64,000 bases of DNA from Pseudomonas profundi (GCF_008638305.1 NZ_VTPZ01000008.1:1-64000); one strand, 5' to 3'. Numbered from the stretch's first letter, positions 1 to 9,533 are shown. Numbers and translations: made by a program. Notes: generated from the letters alone by a model not told the origin.

Positions 1-14
1 GCCCCTCCACCCTG

Positions 15-41
15 ACAGGTCCATTTTGGTTTTGGACCTGT
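15..41. repeat. Perfect inverted repeat at window edge
   Basis: A 9-base arm at 15-23 (ACAGGTCCA) is repeated inverted at 33-41 with a 9-base loop. Neither strand has a clear T-tract after it, so it is only a weak terminator candidate, for the TetR gene on the minus strand or for a gene left of the window. It could also be an operator. Positions 42-158 show nothing else I recognise. Confidence 0.4.
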
Positions 42-158
42 GGGAAAACCATACAAGGCGCGACCTGCGGCGATAGCGGTACAACAGCAAAATAAGAAGC
101 CTGGCCCTTGCGCATCATTCCAGCAGCGCACCAGCAAATAAAGCGTAAGCGGAGGTCA

Positions 159-809
159 CTATCTTTGCTGTTCGCTCTCGCTGCATCCCAAAACCACCCC
201 CCGACACATGCGCTCCATCTCCCTCGCCCAACTCTGAATCTCATCCTCCCCAAGCTGCAGCAGGATGCTATAGCGCCGCCCGCCCCATACGGCCAGATGC
301 AGTGCCTCGATTGTTTCGGCGCTGACCGGGCGGGGGAGGTCGTCGCAGGCTTCGAAAACGCGCAGCCACATCTGCTTGAGCTCGACATGCGCGCGTTGTT
401 GATGTTTGTGCTCCGCCACTGTTGGTTCCAGCTCGATCAGCTTGGGATGAAACCAAGGCAGGCCCGAGCGCTCGAGGCCGCACACCAGCTGCAACAAGCG
501 GTGGAGGCGTTCCTCCCAGCTCAGGTCTGTGGGCTCAACCGCCGATTGCTCGACTTGTTGGATAAGCGCCTCGATACAGTGGCGGATATATCCGGAGTGC
601 AAGGCCATCTTGCTGGGGAAATAGTCGTACAGCGTGCCCACGGCAATCCCGCATTCCAGAGCAATGGCGCGGGTGTTGATGCGCTCCCAGCCGTCGCGCT
701 GCCAAATCCGAACATAGGTGTCAAAAATCGCCTGAACGGTGACCTTGGCGCGGGCCTGGGAAGGGCGCTTGAGCGGCTTGGTGCGGGGTTCCGGTGGACG
801 GGTACGCAT
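159..809 (-). CDS. TetR/AcrR family transcriptional regulator
   Basis: The protein has 216 residues with a basic N-terminus and a typical TetR helix-turn-helix at about residues 25-70 (TRAIALECGIAVGTLYDYFPSK), followed by a helical ligand-binding domain of the usual length. Such proteins are dimeric repressors that leave their operator when a small molecule binds. It is divergent from the DUF2855 gene with only 79 bp between the two start codons, so it most likely represses that gene and itself. The C-terminal domain gives no clue to the ligand. The regulator call is secure; the target is inferred from position. Confidence 0.88.
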   Translation of the reverse strand: MRTRPPEPRTKPLKRPSQARAKVTVQAIFDTYVRIWQRDGWERINTRAIALECGIAVGTLYDYFPSKMALHSGYIRHCIEALIQQVEQSAVEPTDLSWEERLHRLLQLVCGLERSGLPWFHPKLIELEPTVAEHKHQQRAHVELKQMWLRVFEACDDLPRPVSAETIEALHLAVWGGRRYSILLQLGEDEIQSWAREMERMCRGVVLGCSESEQQR

Positions 810-888
810 CAGTGATAACCGAACCCGGGGGCAGAGTCGATGGGATACAGTCGTTGCATCTTGGCCTCACTGACAGGAAGGAAGGTAT

Positions 889-2010
889 ATGACTACTGTA
901 ACCCAGCTGCAAACCGATAAATCGGCACTGGAACGCACTCGCATCGTGACGTCTGAACTACCGGCGCTCAAAGCCGGCGAAGCGCTGCTGAAAATAACCG
1001 ATCTGGCGATCACCGCCAATAACATCACCTATGCCGCGTTTGGGGATATGCCCCATTTGCGCTACTGGAGTTTCTTTCCGACCGAAGCTGAGGGTTGGGG
1101 GCACATGCCCGCGTGGGGCTTCGCTGAAGTGGTCGAATCCACGGTTGAAGGTCTGGAGACTGGCGAGCGCTTTTACGGCTATTGGCCCATCGCGACGCAT
1201 CTGGTCATGCAGCCGGTTCGCATCAGCGAGCGCGGATTCTATGACGGCACACCGCATCGTCTGGAGCTGACCTCCGCCTATAACCATTACCAGCGCACCA
1301 CCACCGATGCCGCCTACCGTCCAGAGTACGAACCCTATCAGGCGCTGCTGCGTCCCTTGTTTATTACCTCTTTCATGCTCGCTGACTTCCTCGACGACAA
1401 CAGCTTCTTCGGTGCGAAACAGATTCTGTTTTCCAGCGCCTCAAGCAAGACCGCCTACGGCACAGCCTTCTGCCTGGAGAACCGTGACGACGTGAAACTG
1501 CTGGGCTGGACATCCAATGGCAACCGCGACTTTGTCGACTCCCTTGGCTGCTACGAAAAAGCCGTGACCTATGACGAGCTGGAGTCGCTGGATCCGCAAG
1601 TGCCGACACTCTACGTGGATTTCGCCGGCGATAATGCGCTGCGTGCCCGCGTACATCATCATTTTGGGGAGTCCCTGGTCTACAACTGCTACGCCGGCTC
1701 AGCCCAGTCGCAGGACCACCTCGACCAGGCGGACCAGAACCTGCCGGGACCGCAGCCGCAACCCTACTTTGCCCCCTATCAGATCAAGAAGCGCAACACG
1801 GATTGGGGCCCGAAGGAAGTCACGCGCCGTTTCAACGAAGCGCAACTGGCGTTTATCGGCCGCGTTAGCGATGCAAGCGCGCCGTGGATGAATATCGCTC
1901 AGCATGCCGGGTTCGAGTCAGCCCAGAAGCTGATCGAAGACCTGGTTCTGGGGCGAGTCAATCCGCGCGACGGCCACATCGTCGCGGTAGGTGAGAAAAA
2001 ACAGGCCTAA
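889..2010 (+). CDS. DUF2855 family protein
   Basis: The 373-residue protein matches the DUF2855 family in length and pattern. It opens with a GroES-like start resembling medium-chain dehydrogenases (ALLKITDLAITANNITYAAFG, about residues 30-50) and has a middle segment with SSASSKTAYG where quinone oxidoreductases bind a dinucleotide. The glycine-rich Rossmann motif is degenerate, so enzyme activity is uncertain. A strong ribosome-binding site (AGGAAGG) precedes the ATG. The gene is divergent from a TetR regulator and followed at 120 bp by a VOC protein, which suggests a small inducible detoxification or catabolic unit. No substrate can be assigned. Confidence 0.8.
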   Translation: MTTVTQLQTDKSALERTRIVTSELPALKAGEALLKITDLAITANNITYAAFGDMPHLRYWSFFPTEAEGWGHMPAWGFAEVVESTVEGLETGERFYGYWPIATHLVMQPVRISERGFYDGTPHRLELTSAYNHYQRTTTDAAYRPEYEPYQALLRPLFITSFMLADFLDDNSFFGAKQILFSSASSKTAYGTAFCLENRDDVKLLGWTSNGNRDFVDSLGCYEKAVTYDELESLDPQVPTLYVDFAGDNALRARVHHHFGESLVYNCYAGSAQSQDHLDQADQNLPGPQPQPYFAPYQIKKRNTDWGPKEVTRRFNEAQLAFIGRVSDASAPWMNIAQHAGFESAQKLIEDLVLGRVNPRDGHIVAVGEKKQA

Positions 2011-2129
2011 GCATCAAGTCCTGTTCTTATTCGCCCAGGGAAGGGCGATGATTTGATGAGTTACCTGGCGAGGGGTTGGCGCGCGATCTAACCTGAGGAG
2101 TCGATAATCAAACCGTACAGGTGAACATT

Positions 2130-2567
2130 ATGGAAACTCTGGAAATTTATCGCGGCCGGCTGATCGATCACATCCAGCTCGTGGTACGCGACCTGGCTGC
2201 GGCAGAGCGCTTCTATACGGCCTTGCTGGATGTGTTGGGCGTGCCGCTGGGTGGGCGAGGAGAAGGTTTTTTCTGGGCGGACGAGCTGGTTGTATCAAGC
2301 GCCGATTCGCCAGCGGCGCAGGGTGAGTTGACCGGCCGCCAGCATATCGCTTTTCAAGCGGCTGATTCGGAGCAGGTGGAACGCTGCTACCGTGCTGCGC
2401 TTGCCAACGGCGGTACCGATAACGGCGCACCGGGCGATCGCGAATATCATCCCGGCTACTACGCCGCCTTTGTGCTGGACCCCGATGGCAATAACATCGA
2501 GGTCGTGTATCACGGAGAAGCCAAGCGTAGCGCTCCTTCGGTGCATATCACCTTCGATGCGGACTGA
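2130..2567 (+). CDS. VOC family protein (glyoxalase/dioxygenase fold)
   Basis: A 145-residue protein with a single vicinal-oxygen-chelate domain made of paired beta-alpha-beta-beta-beta modules. Recognisable pieces are IDHIQLVVRDLAAAERFYTALLDVLG near the N-terminus and LDPDGNNIEVVYHG near the C-terminus. The putative metal ligands are His in the first strand and Glu in NNIEVVYH. I chose the ATG at 2130 because AGGTGA lies six bases upstream; a GTG at 2121 is possible. It follows the DUF2855 gene on the same strand and may be co-regulated. Family members include glyoxalases, fosfomycin-resistance enzymes and ring-cleaving dioxygenases, and the sequence does not separate these. Confidence 0.8.
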   Translation: METLEIYRGRLIDHIQLVVRDLAAAERFYTALLDVLGVPLGGRGEGFFWADELVVSSADSPAAQGELTGRQHIAFQAADSEQVERCYRAALANGGTDNGAPGDREYHPGYYAAFVLDPDGNNIEVVYHGEAKRSAPSVHITFDAD

Positions 2568-2647
2568 AAGTGGTCCGGCGCAGCCCTGGCTGGCCGGAGC
2601 GCTCTCAGCCTTCGATTACCGTCTCGGGCAGTTCCTGTCTCGCGCGG

Positions 2648-4456
2648 TCATCGGTTTTTTTCGGCGAGATAAGCGCGCCAGCCACCGAAGCGGGTTATAT
2701 CCTCGGCACCTGCCAGACCGTAAGGCTCGCAGATGAATCCCGTCTCCCACCGGCCATTCTCGAGCTGCACCTTGCCCAGTCCCAGGGGCGCGGGTATCCC
2801 AGTCAGAAAGGACCCCAGTTCACTGCTCGGCAACTCCCAGACTTCGACGTCGATGGCTGCGCCATCTTCTGCCACGCGTACCATACCGGGACGATAGGGC
2901 GGGCCGCCGGCCAGGGCGTAGAGCCGGTAATCAGGTGAGCTGCGGGTGGCTTCGACGAGCCGTCCGCCACGTTGTTGCAGTTGCCAGTTGAGCGGCAACC
3001 CTTCCAGATGGGCACCACAGACAACCAGCCGCGCGCGGTCATTGCGCGCTGGCTGCTGCGGTGGCAGAGCGTTGAGCCGGGTTCCGCCGATCAGTGACAA
3101 CCCGTGCTGACGCTGCAAGCTGGCTGCCAGGCTGAGCAGGTACTGGTCGGTAAAGGCGCGTCCGAACAGCGTGACGCCCCAGGGCAAGCCATTGCCCATA
3201 AAGCCTGCCGGTACAGCGACGGCTGCGAAGTCGAGCATGTTCATGAAGTTGGTGTAGTAACCCAGGTCGGCGTTACGCTTGACCGGTTCGGCGTGCAGTT
3301 CATCCAGCGTCACCGGGCGCGGGAAGGCCGGGGTCAGCACACAATCGAGGTCGGCCATGATGGCATCACAGATGGCCTTGAGCTCCTGCAACCGGTACTG
3401 GGCACGAAACGCCTGCACTGCGGTGGTACCCGGCGCCTGTTCGAGCACGGCGCGAATCACCGGCAGCACCGCATCGGGTTGCTGCTCGATCAGCTCCCCG
3501 GCGACGCTATAACGCTCCGCGACCCAGGGCCCTTCATATAACAGCTTGGCTGCTTCCAGAAAGGGTGCGAAATCAATCTCGACCGCTTCGCCGCCCATGG
3601 CTTGCAGATCGCTGATGGTTTTATTGAACATCGCCGGGCTTTCGGCGCAGCCGAGAAACTCGAGCTGCCGGGGTACACCAAAACGGAAAGCGTTTACTGC
3701 GCCGAAGGCTGAACCGTCGTTCCACAGCGGGTTCTTGCGGCTGTACGGGTCACGCGGATCAATTTTGGCAGTGAGCGCCAGCAGCTGGCTGGCTTCCTGC
3801 GCGGTGGCCGCAAAGTACGTCACACAGTCCAGTGTGCGACAGGCCGGAACCACGCCGGCGGTGGACAGCAATCCCTTGCTGGGTTTGAGCCCGACCAGAT
3901 TGTTCAGCGCGGCCGGCACCCGGCCGGAGCCAGCGGTGTCGGTACCCAGTGTAAAACTGGCCACGCCAAGGGCGACGGCCAGTGACGACCCGGCACTGGA
4001 TCCGCCAGAAGGATAATCCGGATGCACGCTGTTGCGGCATTCACCATAGGGCGAACGTGTGCCGTTAAGTCCCGTAGCAAACTGATCCAGATTGGTCTTG
4101 CCCAGCGGAATCGCGCCAAGGGCGATCAGCTGCTCGACCAGCGTAGCACTGCGGTCCGGGGTGTAGGCGAAGGCGGGGCAGGCGGCAGTGGTTGGCACGC
4201 CTGCCAGGTCAATGTTGTCCTTGATGGCAAAGGGCACGCCGAACAGGGGCAGCTCGGCAGGCTGCTTGCCGTCCAGCGCATCCAGATAGGGCTCCAGTTC
4301 GGCCGGGCTGAGCAGATGGATGAACAGGTTGAAGTCCGGGTTCAGGGCTGCGGCCCGGTCGCGCAGGTTGCGTATCAGTTCGCGTGGGGTCAGCTGACCG
4401 TCGCGGTAGGCGAGGCGCAGGGTGTCCAGACGCAGATCAAAGGTATTTATTGGCAT
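2648..4456 (-). CDS. atzF: Allophanate hydrolase (AtzF-type)
   Basis: This 602-residue enzyme hydrolyses allophanate to two ammonia and two CO2, the last step of the pathway. The amidase-signature domain covers about residues 1-450. It holds the catalytic Lys in AIKDNIDLAG (about 90), the cis-Ser in GGSSAGSSLAVA and the nucleophilic Ser in GTDTAGSGRVPAA. The C-terminal domain of about 150 residues (from VVCGAHLEGLPLN) is the extra domain of full-length AtzF-type enzymes and handles the N-carboxy intermediate. It overlaps the carboxylase gene by 10 bp, so translation is probably coupled. It is the last gene of the guanidine-riboswitch operon. Confidence in the enzyme is high. Confidence 0.95.
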   Translation of the reverse strand: MPINTFDLRLDTLRLAYRDGQLTPRELIRNLRDRAAALNPDFNLFIHLLSPAELEPYLDALDGKQPAELPLFGVPFAIKDNIDLAGVPTTAACPAFAYTPDRSATLVEQLIALGAIPLGKTNLDQFATGLNGTRSPYGECRNSVHPDYPSGGSSAGSSLAVALGVASFTLGTDTAGSGRVPAALNNLVGLKPSKGLLSTAGVVPACRTLDCVTYFAATAQEASQLLALTAKIDPRDPYSRKNPLWNDGSAFGAVNAFRFGVPRQLEFLGCAESPAMFNKTISDLQAMGGEAVEIDFAPFLEAAKLLYEGPWVAERYSVAGELIEQQPDAVLPVIRAVLEQAPGTTAVQAFRAQYRLQELKAICDAIMADLDCVLTPAFPRPVTLDELHAEPVKRNADLGYYTNFMNMLDFAAVAVPAGFMGNGLPWGVTLFGRAFTDQYLLSLAASLQRQHGLSLIGGTRLNALPPQQPARNDRARLVVCGAHLEGLPLNWQLQQRGGRLVEATRSSPDYRLYALAGGPPYRPGMVRVAEDGAAIDVEVWELPSSELGSFLTGIPAPLGLGKVQLENGRWETGFICEPYGLAGAEDITRFGGWRAYLAEKNR

Positions 4457-7400
4457 GTTTCACGGACCTCTTCCAGAACGATTACCCGCTGACCGGCTCG
4501 CACGGCTGAACCGGGCTGAACCCGGACTTCACGTACGATCCCGTCGTGGGGCGCGGTAAGCGGAATTTCCATTTTCATTGATTCAAGAATGACCAGCACG
4601 TCGCCTGCCTTGACGGTAGCGCCGGGCTCAACCTGCACCTGCCACAGGTTGCCGGCAATATGGCTTTCGACACTGTGCTGACCCTCTTCAAGCGGGGCGT
4701 TCTCTTCGGGTTCCGGTGCTGGTTCGATGCTCTGATAGTCGGCCTGCCCGGATGCAATCCAGCGCTCGCGTTCGGCGCTGAACGCGGAGCGCTGCTGGGT
4801 ACGAAAATCCCCGATTTCGGATGCTTCACGGTCGAGAAAGGCCTGGTAGTCAGCCAAGGACAATTCGCTGTGTTCGATCTCGAGGTCGAAGCGGCCGAGC
4901 GGGAAGTCGCGGCGAATGCGCAGCAGCTCGTCAGCGGAAACCGGATAGAAACGAATCTGATCGAAGAAGCGCAGCAGCCAGGGCTTGCCATCAAAGGCCG
5001 CGACTTCGCGGTAGCGGTTCCACATTTGCAGAGTGCGGCCTACGAACTGATAGCCACCGGGACCTTCCATGCCGTACACGCACATGTAGGCGCCACCGAT
5101 GCCCACCGAGTTTTCCGCCGTCCAGGTTCGCGCCGGGTTGTATTTGGTCGTCACCAGACGATGACGCGGGTCCAGGGGCGTCGCCACCGGCGCACCCAGA
5201 TACACATCGCCCAGACCCATGACCAGGTAGCTGGCGTCAAATACTGTGCGGTGTACCGCATCAAGATCGGGCAGATCGTTGATCCGGCGAATGAATTCCA
5301 GGTTGCTCGGACACCAGGGCGCATCCTTGCGCACCGTGGTCATGTATTTCTCGATGGCCAGTTGACAGGCCGGGTCGTCCCAGGACAGCGGCAGATGCAC
5401 GATCCGCGACGGCACCTTGAGGTTGTCAGTCGCACAGACCTGATCCCACAGGCCTGTGATGGTCTCCAGCAGCGACGCGAGGGGTAGCGTCTCCGGCTGA
5501 TAATGCACCTGCAGGGAGCGGATGCCGGGGGTCAGATCGATCACGCCGTTGAGTTCTCTGGCTTCCAGCGCCTGCATCAGTGCGTGCCCGCGAAAACGCA
5601 GCACCAGGTCGAGTTCGGCGTCGCCAATTTCCATCAGCAGGTGGGTGTCGCCGGCCAGCCGCGCAACCAAGCGTTTGTCGTCCTGCCCCAGATCCAGAAC
5701 GATCGGTGAGCACAGTTCAGGCACGGCGAGATCGGCGGCTTGCTGGGAAGGCTGTGGCTGCAGGCTGGCGCATTCCGCGTTCATTGTGCGGGCCAGGTTG
5801 CGGGCAGTATCAACCGACACCGGTACGAACCGGATCTTGTCGCCGGCCTTGAGCTGGCCAAGCTGCCACAGGTCTGCCTCGATGACCGTTACCGGGCAGA
5901 CGAACCCGCCGAGACTGGGGCCATCCGGCCCCAGGATCACCGGCATGTCGCCGGTGAAATCCACGGCACCGATGGCGTAGGGGTTGTCATGAATATTGGA
6001 AGGATGCAGCCCGGCTTCGCCACCACTGTCGCGGACCCACTCGGGGTTGGGACCTATCAGTCGCACACCGGTCCGGCTGGAGTTGAAGTGCACCTCCCAG
6101 GCTGTCGCGAAGAAGGTATTGATGTAGTTATCGGTAAAGTATTCCGGCGCACCATGGGGTCCGTATATGACGCGGATCTCGCGCACTTCCGGGAGATCAC
6201 CCAGCAGCTCGCCTGGCAGGCTTGCACCGACAGATGTGTTCTCAAGCGGGGCCAGGTGCAGTACGTCGCCGGCCCGCAGGGCGCGACCACCGTGGCCGCC
6301 GAACTGGCCGAGAGTAAAGGTGCTCTTGCTGCCCAGGTAGTTCGGCACTTGCAGCCCACCGCGCACGCACAGGTAACTGCGCGCGCCGGTGCCGGCGATG
6401 GTGCCCAGTGTCAGCACGCTGCCAGCCGTTACCAGCAGCGCGGTGGCCATGGGTTGCTCAATACCGTCCAGCTTGACCGGCAGAGGCGCACCGGTCACGG
6501 CGATCACCGCATCGGTATTGAAGCGCAGAGACGGGCCGCTCATGGTTATTTCCAGGCCGGCGGCATCTGCGTCATTGCCCAGCAACGTATTGCCCAGGCG
6601 CAGGGCGCGGCTGTCCTTCGGACCTGAGGGCGGGACGCCGACGGCCCAGTAACCCAGCCGGCCGGGATAGTCCTGCACGGTGGTCTGGGTGCCAGCGCTC
6701 AGCACTTCGAACGTGGTGGCCTGGTATTCCAGCTGTTCCAGGCAACGGGTCCAGGGCGAGCCGCTGGCAAAGGGCGTGTCGGCTAGAATCTGCCGTAAGT
6801 AGTCGCGGTTGGTCTCGACGCCATACAGCGTGGTGTCTCCCAGGGCAGTGTCGAGGCCGGCGCTGGCGGCGTCCCGGGATTCGGCCCAGCTGATTACCTT
6901 GGCAATCATCGGATCGAAATACGGCGGGATTTCGCATCCGGCTTCGACCCAGGTATCAATGCGCAGCTGTCTGCCATCGGCATTCGGGAAGTCGACTGCT
7001 GTGAGCAGCCCCGGGCTCGGTTGAAAGTCGCGACCCGGATCTTCGGCGTACAGCCGCGCCTGAATAGCATGACCCTTGGGCTGCAGCGACTGTGCCAGCG
7101 TGGACAGTGGCGCCAGGTCGCCAGCGGCCAGTTCCACCATCCAGCGCACCAGATCAACGCCCCATACCTGCTCGGTAACGCCGTGCTCGACCTGAAGGCG
7201 GGTGTTCACTTCGAGAAAATAAAACTGCTGGGCATCGCCGTCGTATACAAATTCCACAGTGCCGGCGCTGCGGTACTTCACCGCTTCGCCGAGCTGGATG
7301 GCGGCCTGGCACAAGGCTTCGGCCATGCCGGAGGGAAGATTGGGTGCGGGGGTTTCTTCCAGCACCTTCTGGTTGCGCCGCTGAACCGAGCAGTCGCGCA

Positions 7401-8073
7401 CGCCCAGGGCAATCACCTCGCCCTGGCCGTCACCGAATACCTGCACCTCCAGGTGACGGGCGCGCTGGATGTATTTCTCGATGAATACGCCCGCGTCACT
7501 GAAGTTGTTCTGCCCGAGCCGCTTGACGGCTTCGAAGGCTTCACTGAGCTCTTGTTCGCTGTTACACACCCGCATGCCGATGCCGCCACCGCCAGCGGTG
7601 CTCTTGAGCATTACCGGATAGCCGATCTGAGCGCTGGCGGTCAGGGCAGCATCCAGGCTGTCGAGCAGCTCGGTGCCTTCGAGTAGCGGTACATTGTGCT
7701 GTTTGGCCAGCGCGCGGGCAGTGTGCTTCAGACCGAAGACGCGCAGTTGCTCCGGTGTCGGGCCGATGAAGGCGATACCGACCGCCTCGCAGGCTTCGGC
7801 AAAGGCCGCGTTTTCGGATAAAAACCCGTAGCCTGGGTGAATAGCCTGGACGCCGTTGGCCTGAGCGATGCCGAGTATCTTGTCCACGGCCAGGTAGGTG
7901 CCGGTCGCAGGGCCCTCGCCGAGACTGTATGACTCATCGGCTTGCTGAATATGCAGGCTGGCGGCATCGGCTTCGGAATAGACCGCGACACCTTTCACGT
8001 CGAGTTGGCTCAGGGTACGTAGAATGCGGCAGGCGATGGCCCCGCGATTGGCAATAAGCAGTGTGTCGAACAT
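4447..8073 (-). CDS. Biotin-dependent urea/guanidine carboxylase (probably guanidine carboxylase)
   Basis: A 1208-residue multidomain enzyme. The biotin carboxylase domain with ATP-grasp fold occupies about residues 1-450 (MLKSTAGGGGIGMRV is the glycine loop). The carboxyltransferase part, related to KipA and KipI, spans about 460-1110. A C-terminal biotinyl domain carries ESMKME, with the biotinylated lysine near residue 1167. The family carboxylates urea or guanidine with ATP and bicarbonate. Because guanidine riboswitches lie before the operon and directly before this gene, and two DUF1989 proteins precede it, guanidine is the likely substrate, giving carboxyguanidine. The start at 8073 has a GAGGG ribosome-binding site seven bases upstream. 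An in-frame extension to 8127 would read through the riboswitch and is rejected. The urea-versus-guanidine assignment rests on context. Confidence 0.93.
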   Translation of the reverse strand: MFDTLLIANRGAIACRILRTLSQLDVKGVAVYSEADAASLHIQQADESYSLGEGPATGTYLAVDKILGIAQANGVQAIHPGYGFLSENAAFAEACEAVGIAFIGPTPEQLRVFGLKHTARALAKQHNVPLLEGTELLDSLDAALTASAQIGYPVMLKSTAGGGGIGMRVCNSEQELSEAFEAVKRLGQNNFSDAGVFIEKYIQRARHLEVQVFGDGQGEVIALGVRDCSVQRRNQKVLEETPAPNLPSGMAEALCQAAIQLGEAVKYRSAGTVEFVYDGDAQQFYFLEVNTRLQVEHGVTEQVWGVDLVRWMVELAAGDLAPLSTLAQSLQPKGHAIQARLYAEDPGRDFQPSPGLLTAVDFPNADGRQLRIDTWVEAGCEIPPYFDPMIAKVISWAESRDAASAGLDTALGDTTLYGVETNRDYLRQILADTPFASGSPWTRCLEQLEYQATTFEVLSAGTQTTVQDYPGRLGYWAVGVPPSGPKDSRALRLGNTLLGNDADAAGLEITMSGPSLRFNTDAVIAVTGAPLPVKLDGIEQPMATALLVTAGSVLTLGTIAGTGARSYLCVRGGLQVPNYLGSKSTFTLGQFGGHGGRALRAGDVLHLAPLENTSVGASLPGELLGDLPEVREIRVIYGPHGAPEYFTDNYINTFFATAWEVHFNSSRTGVRLIGPNPEWVRDSGGEAGLHPSNIHDNPYAIGAVDFTGDMPVILGPDGPSLGGFVCPVTVIEADLWQLGQLKAGDKIRFVPVSVDTARNLARTMNAECASLQPQPSQQAADLAVPELCSPIVLDLGQDDKRLVARLAGDTHLLMEIGDAELDLVLRFRGHALMQALEARELNGVIDLTPGIRSLQVHYQPETLPLASLLETITGLWDQVCATDNLKVPSRIVHLPLSWDDPACQLAIEKYMTTVRKDAPWCPSNLEFIRRINDLPDLDAVHRTVFDASYLVMGLGDVYLGAPVATPLDPRHRLVTTKYNPARTWTAENSVGIGGAYMCVYGMEGPGGYQFVGRTLQMWNRYREVAAFDGKPWLLRFFDQIRFYPVSADELLRIRRDFPLGRFDLEIEHSELSLADYQAFLDREASEIGDFRTQQRSAFSAERERWIASGQADYQSIEPAPEPEENAPLEEGQHSVESHIAGNLWQVQVEPGATVKAGDVLVILESMKMEIPLTAPHDGIVREVRVQPGSAVRAGQRVIVLEEVRETCQ

Positions 8074-8080
8074 GGCAGTT

Positions 8081-8092
8081 CCCTCGAGAGGG
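8081..8092 (-). promoter_or_regulatory. Ribosome-binding site inside a small hairpin
   Basis: On the minus strand CCCTC (8092-8088) can pair with GAGGG (8085-8081), and GAGGG is the ribosome-binding site for the carboxylase start at 8073. The element lies directly downstream of the guanidine-II hairpins, so it is a candidate expression platform through which guanidine binding would control initiation. The pairing is seen in the sequence; the switching role is inferred. Confidence 0.45.
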
Positions 8093-8095
8093 TAG

Positions 8096-8140
8096 GCGGG
8101 CCGTCCCGCTTTTATCTTCTGCACCACGGTCGTCCGTGGT
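8096..8140 (-). ncRNA. Guanidine-II (mini-ykkC) riboswitch before the carboxylase gene
   Basis: On the minus strand two GC-rich hairpins lie in tandem. The first has stem ACCACGG/CCGTGGT (8140-8134 and 8129-8123) closing the tetraloop ACGA. The second has stem GCGGG/CCCGC (8109-8105 and 8100-8096) closing ACGG. The linker is 13 nt and A-rich. Two hairpins with ACGR loops closed by G-C pairs are the defining signature of guanidine-II riboswitches, which turn gene expression on when guanidine binds. The element fills the 78-bp gap between the second DUF1989 gene and the carboxylase, with the carboxylase ribosome-binding site just downstream. An internal riboswitch lets the carboxylase and allophanate hydrolase respond separately from the upstream genes. 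Confidence 0.9.
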
Positions 8141-8151
8141 TGGTCGATCAG

Positions 8152-8784
8152 TCAGTCCCAGACCAGCACCTGTGCCGGCGTCGGGTTATAGGCATTGCAG
8201 GGGTTGTTCAGCTGCGGGCAGTTGGAGATCAGCACAATGATGTCCATGTGCGCCTGCAGCTCGACATATTTGCCCGCAGCGGAAATGCCATCTTCGAAGG
8301 TCAGGCCGCCTTCACTGGTCACCGGAACGTTCATGAAGAAGTTGATATTTGCGCCGATATCGCGCTTGTCCAGACGTCCATCAGTGAGGCAGGCGCGCAG
8401 GAAGTTATCCCGGCAGCTGTGCATGTAGCGCTTGTCCAGCGCGTAGCGCACGGTGTTGCTTTCCTGCGCGCAGGCGCCGCCCAGAGTGTCATGCCGGCCG
8501 CAGGTATCGGCGACAATGCTCAGCAGCGGGTTGCCCAGGTTGGAATAGAGCACCGTCCCGGTGGTCAGGTAGACGCGGTTCTGCCTGCGCAGGGTGCGCT
8601 GCGGATCGAAGCGTTCGCGCGGGTTGGCCGCGCTGAAGAACAGGGTATCGACAGCCTGGTTGCCCTCCAGGTCAAGCAGGCGCAGCGTCTGGCCTGCCTT
8701 TATTTCGAACAGGAAGGGCTCACCTGCGGGGATGGTGGCCTGGTAAACGGCGGCTTCGGGATGTCTTTCGCTTGCGGTAATCAT
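8152..8784 (-). CDS. DUF1989 protein UAAP2, probable carboxyguanidine deiminase subunit
   Basis: A 210-residue DUF1989 protein of the 'urea carboxylase associated protein 2' type. The conserved [14 protein letters not shown] block and the later [11 protein letters not shown] and [10 protein letters not shown] segments are diagnostic; the Cys and His are likely zinc ligands. Members of this pair form carboxyguanidine deiminase (CgdAB), which converts carboxyguanidine to allophanate and ammonia. I prefer the ATG at 8784, which has AGGGGAG six bases upstream; an ATG at 8802 overlapping the preceding stop is also possible. It sits between its partner and the internal guanidine-II riboswitch. The family is certain; which Cgd letter applies I leave open. 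Confidence 0.92.
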   Translation of the reverse strand: MITASERHPEAAVYQATIPAGEPFLFEIKAGQTLRLLDLEGNQAVDTLFFSAANPRERFDPQRTLRRQNRVYLTTGTVLYSNLGNPLLSIVADTCGRHDTLGGACAQESNTVRYALDKRYMHSCRDNFLRACLTDGRLDKRDIGANINFFMNVPVTSEGGLTFEDGISAAGKYVELQAHMDIIVLISNCPQLNNPCNAYNPTPAQVLVWD

Positions 8785-8794
8785 CTCGGCTCCC

Positions 8795-9523
8795 CTAGAC
8801 ATAGAGTCGTTCAGTGTTATGGAAACCCCGGCTATTCTCCGGGCGCGAGGTCCGACAGAGCACGGTAATGCCGTCGCTCTCGATCTGATGCCAGCTGAGC
8901 TGTATTGGGCGCGGATCGTAGGCCGGGTTGGGGTCCATCGGATGCTGCAGGGCGGTCAGAATCACCAGGCTGTCCATGGGCGCATAGAGTTCGATGTAGT
9001 CGCCGGGTTTCGAGTTGCCCGGGGCAAATTCGAAGCAGCCATCGGCGTCCACATTGACCCGGCTGAACAGGTTGAGGGTCATCAGCAGGTCCTGCTGGTT
9101 GAGGTTCCACTTACCCATCTCCACCAACAAATTGTCATGACCGTTGCGGTAGAAACCGTTGCGCAGCTCCTGGTAGCGGCCCTGGCCGTACTTCTCCGCG
9201 GTCTCTGCTGCGTTGAGCACGCCGCCAAAGCTGTCATGCCAGCCGCAACTGTCGGCGGTAATCGCTGCCAGTACCCGGCCCATGTCCGAGTACAGGCAAT
9301 GGCCGGCGGTGAGCCTGGCGGTGTGCTGGCCTTTCAAGGTATCGGGCAGGTTCAGCCGCTCGCTCTTTTCATGCGCGTTGAGCAGCATCAGGCTGACGTT
9401 TGCGTCGCCCTGGGGATCTGTGATGCGTAGCAATTGCCCACGTTTGAGCACGAAGGAGGTATGGCCGCCCCCGGGGACGGTTTCCTCGTACAAGGTGGGA
9501 CGTAGAGTCAGTTCAGCGGTCAT
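8795..9523 (-). CDS. DUF1989 protein UAAP1, probable carboxyguanidine deiminase subunit
   Basis: A 242-residue DUF1989 protein of the 'urea carboxylase associated protein 1' type, paralogous to the gene that follows. Shared landmarks are [22 protein letters not shown] near the N-terminus, the CGWHDSFGG block with probable metal-binding Cys and His, [14 protein letters not shown], and the [15 protein letters not shown] strand. With UAAP2 it forms the deiminase that turns carboxyguanidine into allophanate, the step absent from a true urea pathway. AGGAG lies before the ATG. It follows the ATPase gene by 10 bp and precedes UAAP2 by a similar gap, so it is in the same operon. Confidence 0.92.
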   Translation of the reverse strand: MTAELTLRPTLYEETVPGGGHTSFVLKRGQLLRITDPQGDANVSLMLLNAHEKSERLNLPDTLKGQHTARLTAGHCLYSDMGRVLAAITADSCGWHDSFGGVLNAAETAEKYGQGRYQELRNGFYRNGHDNLLVEMGKWNLNQQDLLMTLNLFSRVNVDADGCFEFAPGNSKPGDYIELYAPMDSLVILTALQHPMDPNPAYDPRPIQLSWHQIESDGITVLCRTSRPENSRGFHNTERLYV

Positions 9524-9533
9524 GTGAAGCTCC

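Noticed and set aside
108-815. 235-codon frame opposite the TetR gene
   Set aside because: Complementary-strand shadow of a clear regulator gene, with no recognisable domain.
8074-8127. N-terminal extension of the carboxylase reading frame
   Set aside because: It would translate the guanidine-II riboswitch and lies before a good GAGGG ribosome-binding site for ATG 8073.
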